From contig NC_054882.1 of the NCBI RefSeq assembly GCF_018320785.1, positions 28,214,719 through 28,278,718 of the forward strand: 64,000 bases of DNA. The letters are read 5' to 3'. Source of the DNA: Cheilinus undulatus. Taxonomy: Eukaryota; Chordata; Actinopteri; Labriformes; Labridae. Below, piece by piece: positions 1-12,061 of the stretch (positions are counted from its first letter, which is position 1; every line of letters starts with the position of its first letter). A program made the position numbers and the translations under genes. The notes below the pieces were generated by a model that was not told where the DNA came from, did no database searches, and saw only the letters and a list, made by a program, of their open reading frames with translations.

Positions 1-483
1 TGTTGCAGCCACCTGTCTGGAGTCATAATGTTGTCATTTATTACACTGAGGGCTGTTTCAACAAAAGATTCCCTGTCATTTGGATATCATTCAAATAAAC
101 CTTAAGGTCTTGTAATATCTAATGCAAACACTCATCCAGCTGGGCAACAGACAAGTGACATTTGGCAAACCACCTCAGTGTCAATTTATTTAAGATGATG
201 GTGTTTTATATCAAAGTATTACAAAGAAAATATAACAGCAATACATGCAACCTCATTCTAAAGGTGTAGAAAACCCCACATTGCAACTTAGCAGCACCCT
301 CTTTCAAATCTAAACATCATAAAACACACTGATGTAAACAGTAATCTCTCAATAAACACTTGGCTGGAGGCGTATGTTGGCTACGTGTAACCTGTCATAT
401 GAAGGAATCACTTGAACACTGATAAATACACCTGTAGCTGCAGGTGGTTTACTCCTATGACAGCAGGTAAACAAAATGTCACC
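1..483. other. Intergenic, no gene seen
   Basis: AT-rich sequence with no splice-bounded open frame and no motif I recognise. The longest open frames here do not begin with ATG or are short. Confidence 0.5.
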
Positions 484-1013
484 ACCTTGGATGTTTCAAC
501 CTTTTATACATTTTATAAATCAATCATGGTCAATATAATTTTCCCTTTCTTAACAAAAAAAAATACAAAAACCCTCTTTAATATCAGAGTAAAAACAGAC
601 TTCTACAAGGTAATGTCATTCAGCAGATTCGCCTATGGCTGCAATCACAGCACTGAGTCTGTGTGGATAGGTTTTAATCAGGCTTCACGAGCAGCCCTTT
701 TCAAGTCCAGACACAAACTCTATTGGATTAAAATCTGGGCTTTGACTTGGCCACTCCAGAACATTCACCTGGTTGTCTTTAAACCATTTTTGTGTAGCTT
801 TCATGGCATGCTTCAGAACATTGTCTGGCAGGAAACAGAGAAGGCCAAGCCACTGTTTTCTTGCAAACTGAATGAGATTATCCTTCAGGATTTTCTATAT
901 TTATTTTACCCTCTACTTTACAAGACTTCTAGAGCCGGCTGCTGAGAAGCATCCCCACAGCATGATGCTATCACCACTGCGCTTCACAGTAAGGATGGTG
1001 TGTTTGTGGCGCC
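484..1013 (-). mobile_element. Decayed Tc1-like transposon fragment (family A)
   Basis: This segment matches the more complete element at 14440-15510. It shares the 'ggtcaata' subterminal stretch at about 528 and the segment ending in 'agcatccccacagcatgatgct' near 950-967, which on the minus strand encodes the Gly-Gly-Ser-Ile-Met-Leu-Trp-Gly region typical of Tc1 transposases. The frame is broken. Open frames across it are chance products. The outer boundaries are approximate. Confidence 0.6.
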
Positions 1014-2136
1014 CCTACGTTTTGTACATTTCTTTTTTTAGTGAGATTTTCTGTACACTGCCATTAGGTTTGCATGTTAGAATTACAGTAGCTTTTCTAA
1101 AGTGGATTAGTGTTTTTTCAACCTGCCTCATTTTTTTTTTGTCAAATATGCTATTTTGTAAAACGACTGTGAAACTAAGCTGTCTGATGAAATAATGTTG
1201 CTTTTAAAATGCAGTTATCTTTCCTGAGATTTTTGAGTGAAATGTCACTCATTTGTGAAACTTACTTGTGTTTTCTTAATGTAAATGTCATAATGGATTT
1301 TAAATGTCATTGTGGTTTATTGAAATGTCATCATGTTTTAAAAATGTCATAATGCTTTGTGAAATGTTGTGTTTTGACCTCAGGGCGACTGTAATTTCTT
1401 GACACTTGAAACATGTAACTTAATTATCTGAGAGTGTTTACTGGGATGCAGAAATGGGAAGGCATGCATTTTAAGGTAACATATTTTATTGTGGATACAA
1501 GCTAGTAGATTTACGCCAGATTTATGGTTTCACTACAGATCTTTTTTGTTTGTTTTTGCTTAAATACAAACGTTTTAATTTTTTTTTTTATTTTCTTGCA
1601 CCACAGGTCAAATGTAGCTGACCTTTAACCTCCACATGTTGACCTCGACTGCCTCCCACCGTGCATGCGCAATGACTAAGCACGTGCGCTGTCCATTGTC
1701 CTGAAATTAGCGCCGTAAACTGGCAAGCTAGCAAAACGGAGCAAATACCTGACTTAAACACAGGGGGGTTGTGCTGCAAGTGTATCTGTGAATTGGGTAA
1801 ACGTTACATAATCCATAAATCCGAGTGAAATGTTATCAATCACCACTTTTTCTGGCTCATTGCTCACTCTTAGGAACATCCTTCCACTTGGCTGAGCTGA
1901 GCGGAGTGTAATGTAAACACTTGCGAAATCGCAGCGTCACTTGGACAACTGCTCATCCTCCTTTACAACATCCTGCTCTCCATGTGCAGCACAAGCATCC
2001 TGATGTGTGGACGTTTTTTTCTCCTCTGCTTTCTTCTCGGGCTGTTGCACAGCTGCTGCTTCTTTAAGAGCCACCGCCCGCCCCCTCTCCTGTATTTTTA
2101 GCTGAGCCAGCCACTTCATTTGCTGGATAAGACAGA
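1014..2136. other. Intergenic upstream of INAFM2
   Basis: No gene is supported here. It contains a short minisatellite at 1281-1375 (listed separately). The right part, from about 1640, becomes richer in G+C and CpG, as expected near the promoter of the downstream gene. A minus-strand open frame ending at 1937 was considered and rejected because it has no ATG at its apparent start. Confidence 0.45.
1281..1375. repeat. Small minisatellite, ~20-bp unit, about five copies
   Basis: The core 'aaatgtcat' recurs at about 1283, 1302, 1323 and 1342, with a degenerate fifth copy at 1362. The spacing is therefore 19-21 bp. Confidence 0.7.
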
Positions 2137-2479
2137 CAGTTGTGTACCGTATGATCTCACTTAATCGTTTTGATAAATCAAATCGTATACTGCGGATTTG
2201 CCGAAGGGCCCACAGGCAGCTGTTCACTGGAAATGTCGCACAGGTTGGACATCTGTCCCGCCGCTGTCGGATGCTGCAACGCGCAGTCAGCCTGTGGATG
2301 CTTGATGTCCATTATGAAACGCAGTGCTGCACTGGGTACCGAGCATTAGGAGCTGCGTTTCTCACATCAAATGAATCACAAGAAATCAATTTAGCTGCAA
2401 AACCCTCCGAGTGGTGCGGACGGTTCACGGTGGTCCAGCATCCTCCTCAGCCGCCTGTCTTCTCCTGGATTGTGGATAA

Positions 2480-3223
<744 letters not shown>

Positions 3224-3516
3224 TCAGGGGCCCTCTTGCACATCACACACACCCTAATACACACTGCCCCAACATGGAGTGTTTTACTGACTCAACGCCG
3301 CAGGTCGGATAACACACAGCTCCTCTCCACATTTTGCAGAGCTTCTTCTGGATGCAGAACTGCACATAAGAACACAAATCATGACTAAAAAAAGAGAGGA
3401 GACCTCGCTTCTTCACTGTTCAATACTAACTATGCGTTTTCTTTTTTTCTTTTAGGCCATCTGTATGCCTTAAATCAATATGTGTCTACTTTATACCTCG
3501 GACAGCTTCTGAGGCC

Positions 3517-3522
3517 AATAAA
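3517..3522 (+). other. Candidate poly(A) signal for inafm2
   Basis: AATAAA about 290 bases after the inafm2 stop codon, on the coding strand. Other AATAAA hexamers lie further on (about 3924 and 4060), so a longer 3' UTR is possible. Confidence 0.4.
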
Positions 3523-5717
3523 ATGCCCGTACCTGTGGACGATACTGGCATAGATATTTTGTTAAAATTAAAGGACACAGGCTCCAGAGATGCTTTTGTT
3601 CTTGCAGGATATAAAAATAACTCACGGGCTTCACATCACTGCCATTCATCGGCTGGTCTAGATCAATTCTGCGTTATTGCATTTTTAACATATAGGCTGT
3701 GTTTTTCTGTCATGGATCAAACCTGGATTCCAAGTAGAAGAACCTGCTTTATTGAGTTATGCTCAGGTATGTGCATATAACCATGTAAATGTACTGTGAT
3801 TTGGTTATGTACATATAGGGGCAGACATACATCTTTTTGGGCCTATAGTTGAACTCTTAGTGTAATTAGATGATTTTTATTAAAGGTATGTATAATATAG
3901 GTATAACTATATCACAAGGTACAAATAAACATCCCTAGAAAATGATTCATTTTTATGGTTTTATAATAGATCTATGTAAATCATGAATTAGCCGCTGATA
4001 ATATCCTGTATGTTCATGATATTTTATTTATTCAGAGCCAGAATGGATGATATATATTCAAATAAATGTTAGGTTTTTTCCTAACATCTGAATATTTTGC
4101 TTTAAAAATGAAAGTTGGATGATTTTCTGCTAATCTGAGTTAAATTTATGATAGGGCATTTATGTAAAGGTTATTTTTGTGATTTGGGCATAAATCAAAT
4201 TGACTGGGGGTTAGGGGGCATTTTAATTACCTGAGTGGCCTGTCCTGTGCATCTGGCCCCCATGGGAACAGAAACATTCATCTCCCAGTCTGCCACAGTT
4301 CAGCCGCTGCAGCTCTCGCTGAAACCTCTCCACACAGTCACATGTGGTGAACTATGAAGTGGAAATAAGACCAAGCACCCCGTGCGCTCTCTCAGCAGCA
4401 TGTGAGGGAGGCGTATCGATTTGAGAGCTCTGTTGTTGCGCTGTACAAAACACAGCAGAACACATTACACAATGCCGTTGGTGCTATTTTTTGATCCCAC
4501 TCTCTCTGATAGGGACTCGCTTTTTTTTTTTTTTTTGCTTGAAAGGTTTGGTTTCTGGGCTGCCTGTGACAAGCACCATTCACTATCGCTGTGAGGATAA
4601 ATACAGTTTGATTTCTGCTGAGCAGCCAGAAATATTGCACTGTGATGTAAACAGGGATGACACGCAGGGTTGTGTTGATATGACAGATTTTCAGAAGCAA
4701 AGCCAAGGTGTGTTTATGCTGAGCTAAACAGAAAGTCCATTCAACATTACAAACATAAGCCATCTTTGCCGTATAAGCCTTGAGTGCTGGAAAAATGTAA
4801 CACTGTGTGTACATGACAGTGACAGGCCTGTCGATGCTGCTGTGGCCTCTGTGTGGAGCACGGCCTTGACAGATGTGTTTCCATTGCCTCTTATGGCTCC
4901 TTGTGATATATGAATGGAGTAATGAGCGACCTATTGATGAAGGAGTTCATCACTACTGACAGTTATTACTGGAAACAACGGCAGCACCCGGCATCTGACC
5001 TTCTGACTCTTGAACCCATTCACCCTGACAAATGATTTCATTATCACATGTGAAGTCAGCCCGTGTAGGATTTGATTATTTTGTGGCCCAAACCAAAAAG
5101 AAATAAGAATAATGTGCAACAAATCCAAGAAGGCCTAAATGTGGTCATCACAGCTACTTACCGTGTCAGTTATAAATCAACAGCTCCTAAATCATGAAGA
5201 CTGCAGCAATTGTGGTCAAGTTAGTGTCAGATCTATGTTGAGAAAAGAAGCAAATAATCACTTAATCATTTAGGAGACAAATCCACACAGAAAATGCACA
5301 ACACAAAGAAAGGCAGGAAGATTTGCTAATGTTTACTAATTGGAGAAGATGGAGAGGAAAATTAAAATGTCTACAATGTAATCTAAATAGGTAAAAAAAA
5401 CCTCATAATTGAAGTAGAGATTTTCAAAAGCATCAGCTTGTTAACAGTCTACAAGCATGTTGCAAAGTCATGTTGAACTGTCCTTGATATAAAGTGATCC
5501 GGAAATATTTCACCCAATGAAAGTAAGATAGGAAAAGAGTTATGGTGTTGAAGTTTCTCAGCACAAAATTTTGATAAATGAAGCCCAGAAATAAGGTTGT
5601 CAAATTACTGGTACTTTCAGGCAACCGCACATGGCCCTTGACTACAAGAGGCCCCCTAAACACACAACTCATTCAAACCTTTCTCCTCCATTGGCCTGTA
5701 TTCTGGATGTTTAAATA
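3523..5717. other. Intergenic or inafm2 3' flank
   Basis: AT-rich sequence with a poly(T) run at about 4520-4536. I see no splice-bounded coding frame and no recognisable repeat family. Confidence 0.4.
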
Positions 5718-6305
5718 TTAAAGTCCCTGTAAAGTGAAATCTTAACAAGGGCAAACATAGGAGCCCATGACATCACCGGTCTTGATGGGGTATTATCCCG
5801 GCTCCCTAACGCTACAGTGATATGAAATCACAGAGTAGTTTGTCTCAGTACAGTCTGTTGTTAACTGATGCCACTGCCTTTATTGAAAGTTAACAGTCAG
5901 CTACATGCTATGTTGTTGTTTATTGTGAGGTAAACTTTCCAAATCTATCAGCCACAGTGACCTACGGGTCGTTAAAAGTATCATAACAGAGAGATTTGTG
6001 CCAGAAAACAGTCAATTTAATCCGCAACTTCTGTCTCTGCTCTGGCACAGAGCCAGGCAGCTGCGCTCTGATATTTTATTTGAGAGGGTTCTTGTGAGTG
6101 GGTGTGGCTACGGCTCATTCAACAGACATGCCCACACCATCCAGAGCAGATCTTACAGTACATTTTTCATGATTTTGAAGCTTAATTTTATACCCTTAGA
6201 GACGTTTTTCATGACTGAATTTTTGCCTGGTGGTTAATACCACAGTGGCTGGTCATACAACAAACCTAAAATAAAGGTTTTTTTGTCACTTCACAGGGAC
6301 TTTAA
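5718..6305 (+). mobile_element. MITE-like element, family D, short copy
   Basis: The element starts with 'ttaaagtccctgtaaagtga' and ends with the near reverse complement 'tcacttcacagggacttta', so it has terminal inverted repeats of about 19 bp. Its interior is the reverse complement of two separate parts of 35018-36311, which proves a dispersed family. No transposase is encoded. It looks like an internally deleted, non-autonomous DNA transposon. Confidence 0.7.
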
Positions 6306-7913
6306 GGTGTTAGACTGCTAATTAAAAGCACTCAATAAAAGGTCAACTCAGTCACATTATAGTGGCATTTAAGCTTTAAATAATGAGCTGAAAATATTTT
6401 GATGACATATTATTTTTTACCTTTTCACTTGAAAAATGATTGCAACAAGCAATATGGTATAACTGTTATTTTAACTAACATTTTATCATAAATATTATAC
6501 ATATATATGTAAATGATATATATATTTGGCTACTTTCTGAGAGGTTTTAGCTTAAAAAAAATATGATCAAAAATAGAAAAAAAATCCAAAATTGAACACT
6601 TTATTTTTTCTGAGTAAATTATCATTTGTTATTAAAATCAAGTTACATATATGACTTCTCTGATGAATATGAATTTAAAAGGGGGGAAAACAATGGATGT
6701 GGAGGGCCCCATGCATGTGTTCACCTAGTACCTCAAAATTGCTAAATCCACCACTGAATCCCTGTTATTTTAATGACTGATGACAGATTTTAAAACTGCA
6801 TCTATGTAATGAGACAGCTATGAAGGAGACGAATGAATCCATCCAAATTTGCAAGCCAACTCCTACATGCTCTCTAAATTGCACTAAAATATTGGCAAAG
6901 TTATAACACCAATGCCACCTGCATATGCTTTAATGAAATTTAGACAGTGTACAGGAGGTTGCATGCAATTTTTGATACATAAAGATAAGGAAATCAGCCA
7001 ATATTGCGTGCGTAGGTCATCTATTTATATTGTCGTGGAATCTAAAAAGGTATTGAAATCATTCAATTTCAGCTAGTATCATATTAAAGTTGAAAATTTT
7101 GGTATAATAAATAATTAAAACAGAAAAACTATACTGAGTGCTTTAATAAAGCAAATTGTTGCTGTAAAGTTTTCCCTTTCAAAAGTTTTCCAGATGACAC
7201 GCAACAAAACAGAGACCTTTCAATTAAAGGCCTGTCAAAATCCCCTTGCTCTAGCAAGACATCATCACAAAAGTTAGGAAATAGGAACATGGCGTGTTGC
7301 AATACAGGAGAGCAAAGTAAAGGCAGAAAAGAAAGGCTTTTTCAATTAAGAAAAGGGCAATGCATGATAAAACAAGCTATGTGTGAGGAATGGAAAATGG
7401 AGTAAGACAATGATGTGTTACACTGAGAAAAACATGGCACAAGTTTTCCACCAGGCTCTGAAACGGCACAAAAACACTGTGGGTCGGGTTCAAGGTCAAA
7501 AGGTCAGAAAGATCTACAATTGAGTATAAAAGTATTAAGATTTACTGTGCATCTCTGAGGTGTGACATTATGTCTTGCACATTGAACAAGCGTCAACTGA
7601 TTAAGATTCACTGTAAAAGGTAAAATCAGGTCCCTTGCATACTGTTTTAATAATTGTTACCCAAAGGAACAAAACAATAATATATTATTCATGCTGAAAA
7701 TACATAAATAGACATTTCTACATTAGCTGCAATGTTACTTTGTAATTTATTGCAGTGTGAAACAATGTTGGATTTATAATTTAACTCACACTAACACATG
7801 CTGGTGTGATTGTTTGCTTGAGTTAAGTTTCTAAGAGTATACTTTTGCTGGATGCCCAACGTAAAAAAGACTGCTATGTCATTTCTAAACACACAGGCCT
7901 TCCAGCAGGTTTA
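6306..7913. other. Intergenic, AT-rich
   Basis: Very AT-rich, including alternating TA near 6500-6530. No coding exon, RNA gene or recognisable repeat was found. Confidence 0.45.
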
Positions 7914-8185
7914 TTAAGTGTTGCTGGCAGAAATGACTGACCTCAGATCAATACTGCAGCGAGCACTTGAACACCTTGTTAGCCCAGCCTCCTGTCTCCA
8001 GGCTGGAGAGGGTGGGCAGCAGCTCTCCTTGATCAGGGCAGCTGCAGAGGCGTGGTTGGTACATCCTGAACCATGGCAGGACTGGGGAGATGACGCACAC
8101 ACTCAGTAGGGACTGCCAATATGTGCGCGAGGCTCTGACAGGGTCGCAGGCCCGACCTCGCCTCCACTTAACCCACATCCATCAA
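7914..8185. other. Isolated GC-rich segment of unknown nature
   Basis: About 270 bases of clearly higher G+C than the flanks on both sides, open in one plus-strand frame and in two minus-strand frames. The plus frame (7918-8109) has no ATG at its start and no convincing splice partner. It may be an exon, a conserved regulatory element or a repeat fragment. I cannot decide from sequence alone. Confidence 0.3.
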
Positions 8186-8949
8186 CTGTAATGAAACGCC
8201 TTGAGAGCCTCCAACTGTTAGCCTACTGTTGCTGAGAGATGGTGCCAAAAACCGAGACAGAACAACATTTTAGCATTCCCTTCAGTTTATAACAACTTCT
8301 AGAATATCATTTCGTTTTCTCAATGCAAGTTATTTAAAAATATGAATATTACTGTCATATTTATCTGGTATGTTGCAACACGCAGCCCGTTAGCTTAGCA
8401 AAACGGAAGAACAAGAAGCTAACGAAGCCCAACTTTGTTGGAAATTAAAAATCCTGCATAACTGCATCTCTAAACCTCACTATTTTATCAAAATATATGT
8501 AGCTGGTTTGTTTAATTTAAAAAATAAACAGGTTGTGTTACCTTACTGGTATCCTAAGGGCTATTTCTTGACCAGACAGATTCTTCTTGGAGTCTTAGCA
8601 CTGAGGTTGATGGGTGAATGTGTTGCTAGCTCTTGTGTCATTACTTGGCTAAAAACAAAGAAGGAAGTCAATGCTGTCAGTTATAGTCATGTTAAGCTAA
8701 GATAAGCTAGTTGTTTGATTCAATATTGGACACTCATAATAATAATAATCAGAATGATAATATTATCTTTTTTTAAATTTTGTCAGCTTTTATTTAAAGT
8801 AATGGGTCTATGTTGTGTTGTTAAAGTTGGCCATCTTTTGATGTCATTTGTTAGCATGGGTGGAAATCTTGGCACTAAGTAATCTTGTTTACCAGTAGCG
8901 TTTATGCTAAGCTATGCTGACCAATACCTCTAAATTAAGCAAATTTAAG
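8186..8949. other. Intergenic, no gene seen
   Basis: AT-rich sequence with a short run of 'aat' repeats near 8738. No feature is supported. Confidence 0.45.
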
Positions 8950-9117
8950 GGGCTCAGACGACCTCATGGTTAGGTTGTGCCTCAAGTTCCTAGGCTGCCC
9001 AGGTTCAAGTTCTTTCATCACCTCATTCCCAACTCTCCTTTCTGTTTCAACTCTATCCACTGTCCTTAATTTACAATACAGGCAAAAAAAAAAAACAAAA
9101 TAAATCTTAAAAAATAT
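8950..9117 (+). mobile_element. tRNA-derived teleost SINE
   Basis: The head (8950-9015) resembles a tRNA, with a B-box-like 'ggttcaagttc' at about 9001. The body includes 'actctatccactgtcct', a phrase typical of a very common teleost SINE tail. It ends in an A-rich tract (9084-9117) containing 'aaataaatctt'. SINEs of this type are copied by LINE machinery and make no protein. Confidence 0.72.
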
Positions 9118-10119
9118 CAAAATTTTAAAGAATAACAACTCTAACATATCAAAAGTATCTTTGCATTATTAATCTCCAAACCCCAACCATTTCCTTAAAT
9201 ATTTTCAGTCTTTCTGCACTCAAAGGTAGCTTTAGCCCACTAGCATTAGCCTGATTTAGCAACACTATTTTGAAGCATGGATATATGAGAAAGCTGTTTT
9301 TCCCCCAAGCTGCAAATTTCAAACCTAGTACCAAAACAGAAAGAAAGTGTTCCTACAAAAGACAGGATTCTGTGTGATCTACTTTGACACGTCTCTGCTT
9401 TGACCAAAAGTTGAACTTTCTGATTTTTTCTCTGCAAGCCTCTGAAGCTTATCTCTGCTGCAGAGCAGCTGATACAATCCTACACTACACTTCAATCCTC
9501 TAACAGCCTACAGGACTTATCTCCATTAAATATACACCCCCACTGTAGTGTGCTATTGCGTCAGACCCTTCAACTATTAGCTAGCTTAGCACTAAGTTAA
9601 CCTTAGCTCCAAGGGACTGATATGGGTTTTATAATGCTGGCTGGCAGAATCAAATTTCTATGAGAACATTGCAGTTCATTTTGTAAGGGGTTGCCATATT
9701 CATTAGGTGCAGCAGATCAGAAGCCCTCAAGCCTAGTGGCATAAGGCTGCTATGGAGATAGCCTTGGGAGAAGACAAATTAAAACTGTAGCACCTATGGG
9801 AGGTCCCACCTGTAGTGCTAGGAGGGAGCTGTTTCCAATGTAACAGGCCTGCAGAGACCTCATCTGAAATTAATCAAATCCTACCTGAAGGCAGACTCAG
9901 TGGACCGAGATGTAACTATAGGCTGTCTATGCTGCAATGTGCTCTACATTTCTGTCACATCTGCTCTCTTACAGAGGCTGTTTTTTTTAACTCTCCAGAG
10001 ATAGGATTCCTACATATTTGTGGTGTTATTGCAGGTGCATTTGAGAGTGATGGGGTAAGCAAATGATAGAACAACAAACAAACATTATTAAAAATGAAGG
10101 GTTTAAAACACAGAAAAAC
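9118..10119. other. Intergenic between SINE and ccdc9b 3' end
   Basis: No coding exon was found. Several open frames exist but lack ATG starts or splice sites. Confidence 0.4.
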
Positions 10120-12061
10120 TTTATTGATGTTCTTTATGTCTTCTTCCAAAATAATCTACTGTAGAGGAAGCTATTTCACAGATTTTGACCAGAAGGAGCA
10201 CTATGAAATTCAAAAGGTGGGATCATATTTTGACAAACTGTCATACACAGGCACTGAGTAATAATTCTTTCTTATGAGTGCTTGTAAAAAAAAAAAGGAA
10301 TACAGCAGCAGACAACCAGAGGAGCAAAACGACCACAGGCACCTTTTAAATTTGACATTTAAGCAAAGTGATTATGTCTCATAGCTGAATGCAGAACAAG
10401 GACAAAAGTGCAAATGCTCCATGGTTGAAGGTCCTAGACTTCATTTTAGTAGACAGAATCCCATTGGAAAATATGAATATTCCAGAGATCTCCTGTACGC
10501 TCTCCAAACAGTCAGCTTCATATCAAATTCCAGACAAATATAGGACAAACCCATAATCTTGACACCTCAACCGCTGTCAAATCTTGTTACGTGCCTCTTG
10601 GTTTTCTCAGTGTGCGTCTACCAGACTTCTGATGGTTTGTGTTTTATGTAACCATAGTTGAAGCTGACAGGGCCCTGCAGCTCAGAGCATGTCCACTAAT
10701 GTTCTCTACTTACAGTTACATAACTGTTTACTATGCTGTAACATTGATAAAACCCAAAAAAACTTCTTAGCTGAGTTCTTATGAGGCTTCCTATTGTAGT
10801 AGTCACTTGAAACAAACAAAAAAAAAACAGGATGGAAATAAATAAAAACACATCTATACATGTCACAGAACAGAGCTATAATGCACTTGTTTAAAAGTTA
10901 TTTTGATCGTTGTAGTTAACATTCTGTTGTCCAAATGTAAAGGCAAATAAATAAAAAACAACACTGATGCTGCACCGTAGTACAGTGCGTTTAACACTAC
11001 AGTATGTTATGATAGAAATCAGGACATAAACATCTTCAGTATTTAAAGTATGAAAGGCACAAAAACTGGCTAAATTCTAGGTGATGCTTTCAAAATATTA
11101 GTTTTTTTTCATTATAAAAGATAGTGTTTAACAAAAAAGGGACTTGGAGTTGATTCCTAGTGATTTGATTGTGGACTTAAGTCTGGCCCTTACTGACATG
11201 GATGTTTTATTTTCAACACGCCATGTATTTCAGTCCCACAGGGCCAAAAACCTCAACAGAGGGTTAATGATCTGAGACCTATAACACTTGCTGCTCACAA
11301 ACAGCATGAACAACAGCTGAGAAAAAAAGGATTTAGTTTAGATGTTTTTGCAAACTTTGATTTTTTTGTTGTCTCTTGAGTGTTCTTAAATTTTCTCATA
11401 TACAAAACAGAATAATACTTTGAAAACTTAAATGCCCTCTGAATCAGGCAACAATACAAAAAGTCTCAAAGTGCAAAATAATCATGTTGAGTTTTGATTT
11501 TTCAAAGGCCATTTAATAGCTGGAAGCAGTTCATGAATAAGAGTCCATGGAGCAATACAAGCTCTACTAAAGGTCTGTTATTAACTTGTCATCACGTAAT
11601 ACAGACTTCATTTCATATCGAAAATACTTCTAAGGCAAATCAGCAACTCAACAATTTGACTGTGGCTGAAGTTTATTTTTAATGGCTACTGAAGTGTAAC
11701 TAATACCTCCTCATATGTACCTTAAGATGTCCATACAAATGTAAACATTCAAAGATATTGCACTCAATTAGCATTCTACCCTTCTAAAACATGTCACTTC
11801 GACTGCAGGCACCTCATACTTTTATTTTCATAAAGTGCTAGAAAGTCAATGTTAGCAAAAACAAAATGTTTGTCATTCCAAAGTCAAATGTCAAGGTTTT
11901 TGAAAACTTCCACATGTAGGACAGCAAAAACTAAACCATGGTTTTAAGTGTAAGCCATAAATAGGATTTCTCCGTCGCTATTTGAAGCATCAGAACTTAA
12001 AGAGGCAAGGCTCTGTGTTGCTGTGATTTGGTTTCAGTATTTACATCCTGGAAAATGCCAA
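10120..12061 (-). other. ccdc9b: Probable 3' UTR of ccdc9b
   Basis: An AATAAA signal lies at 10120-10125 on the minus strand, about 1.9 kb after the ccdc9b stop. The stretch between contains no recognisable transposon, which contrasts with the introns and fits a transcribed 3' UTR. The endpoint is inferred from the hexamer only. Confidence 0.4.

Noticed and set aside
412-1195. Two overlapping plus-strand open frames of 177 and 107 codons
   Set aside because: They lie on the antisense strand of a decayed Tc1 transposon, and the first has no ATG start.
1937-2227. Minus-strand open frame with a Lys/Glu/Ala-rich end, divergent from inafm2
   Set aside because: The apparent start is GTG, not ATG. 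Starting at the first internal ATG leaves about 59 residues, with no splice partner and no family match. It may be chance openness in a GC-rich promoter region.
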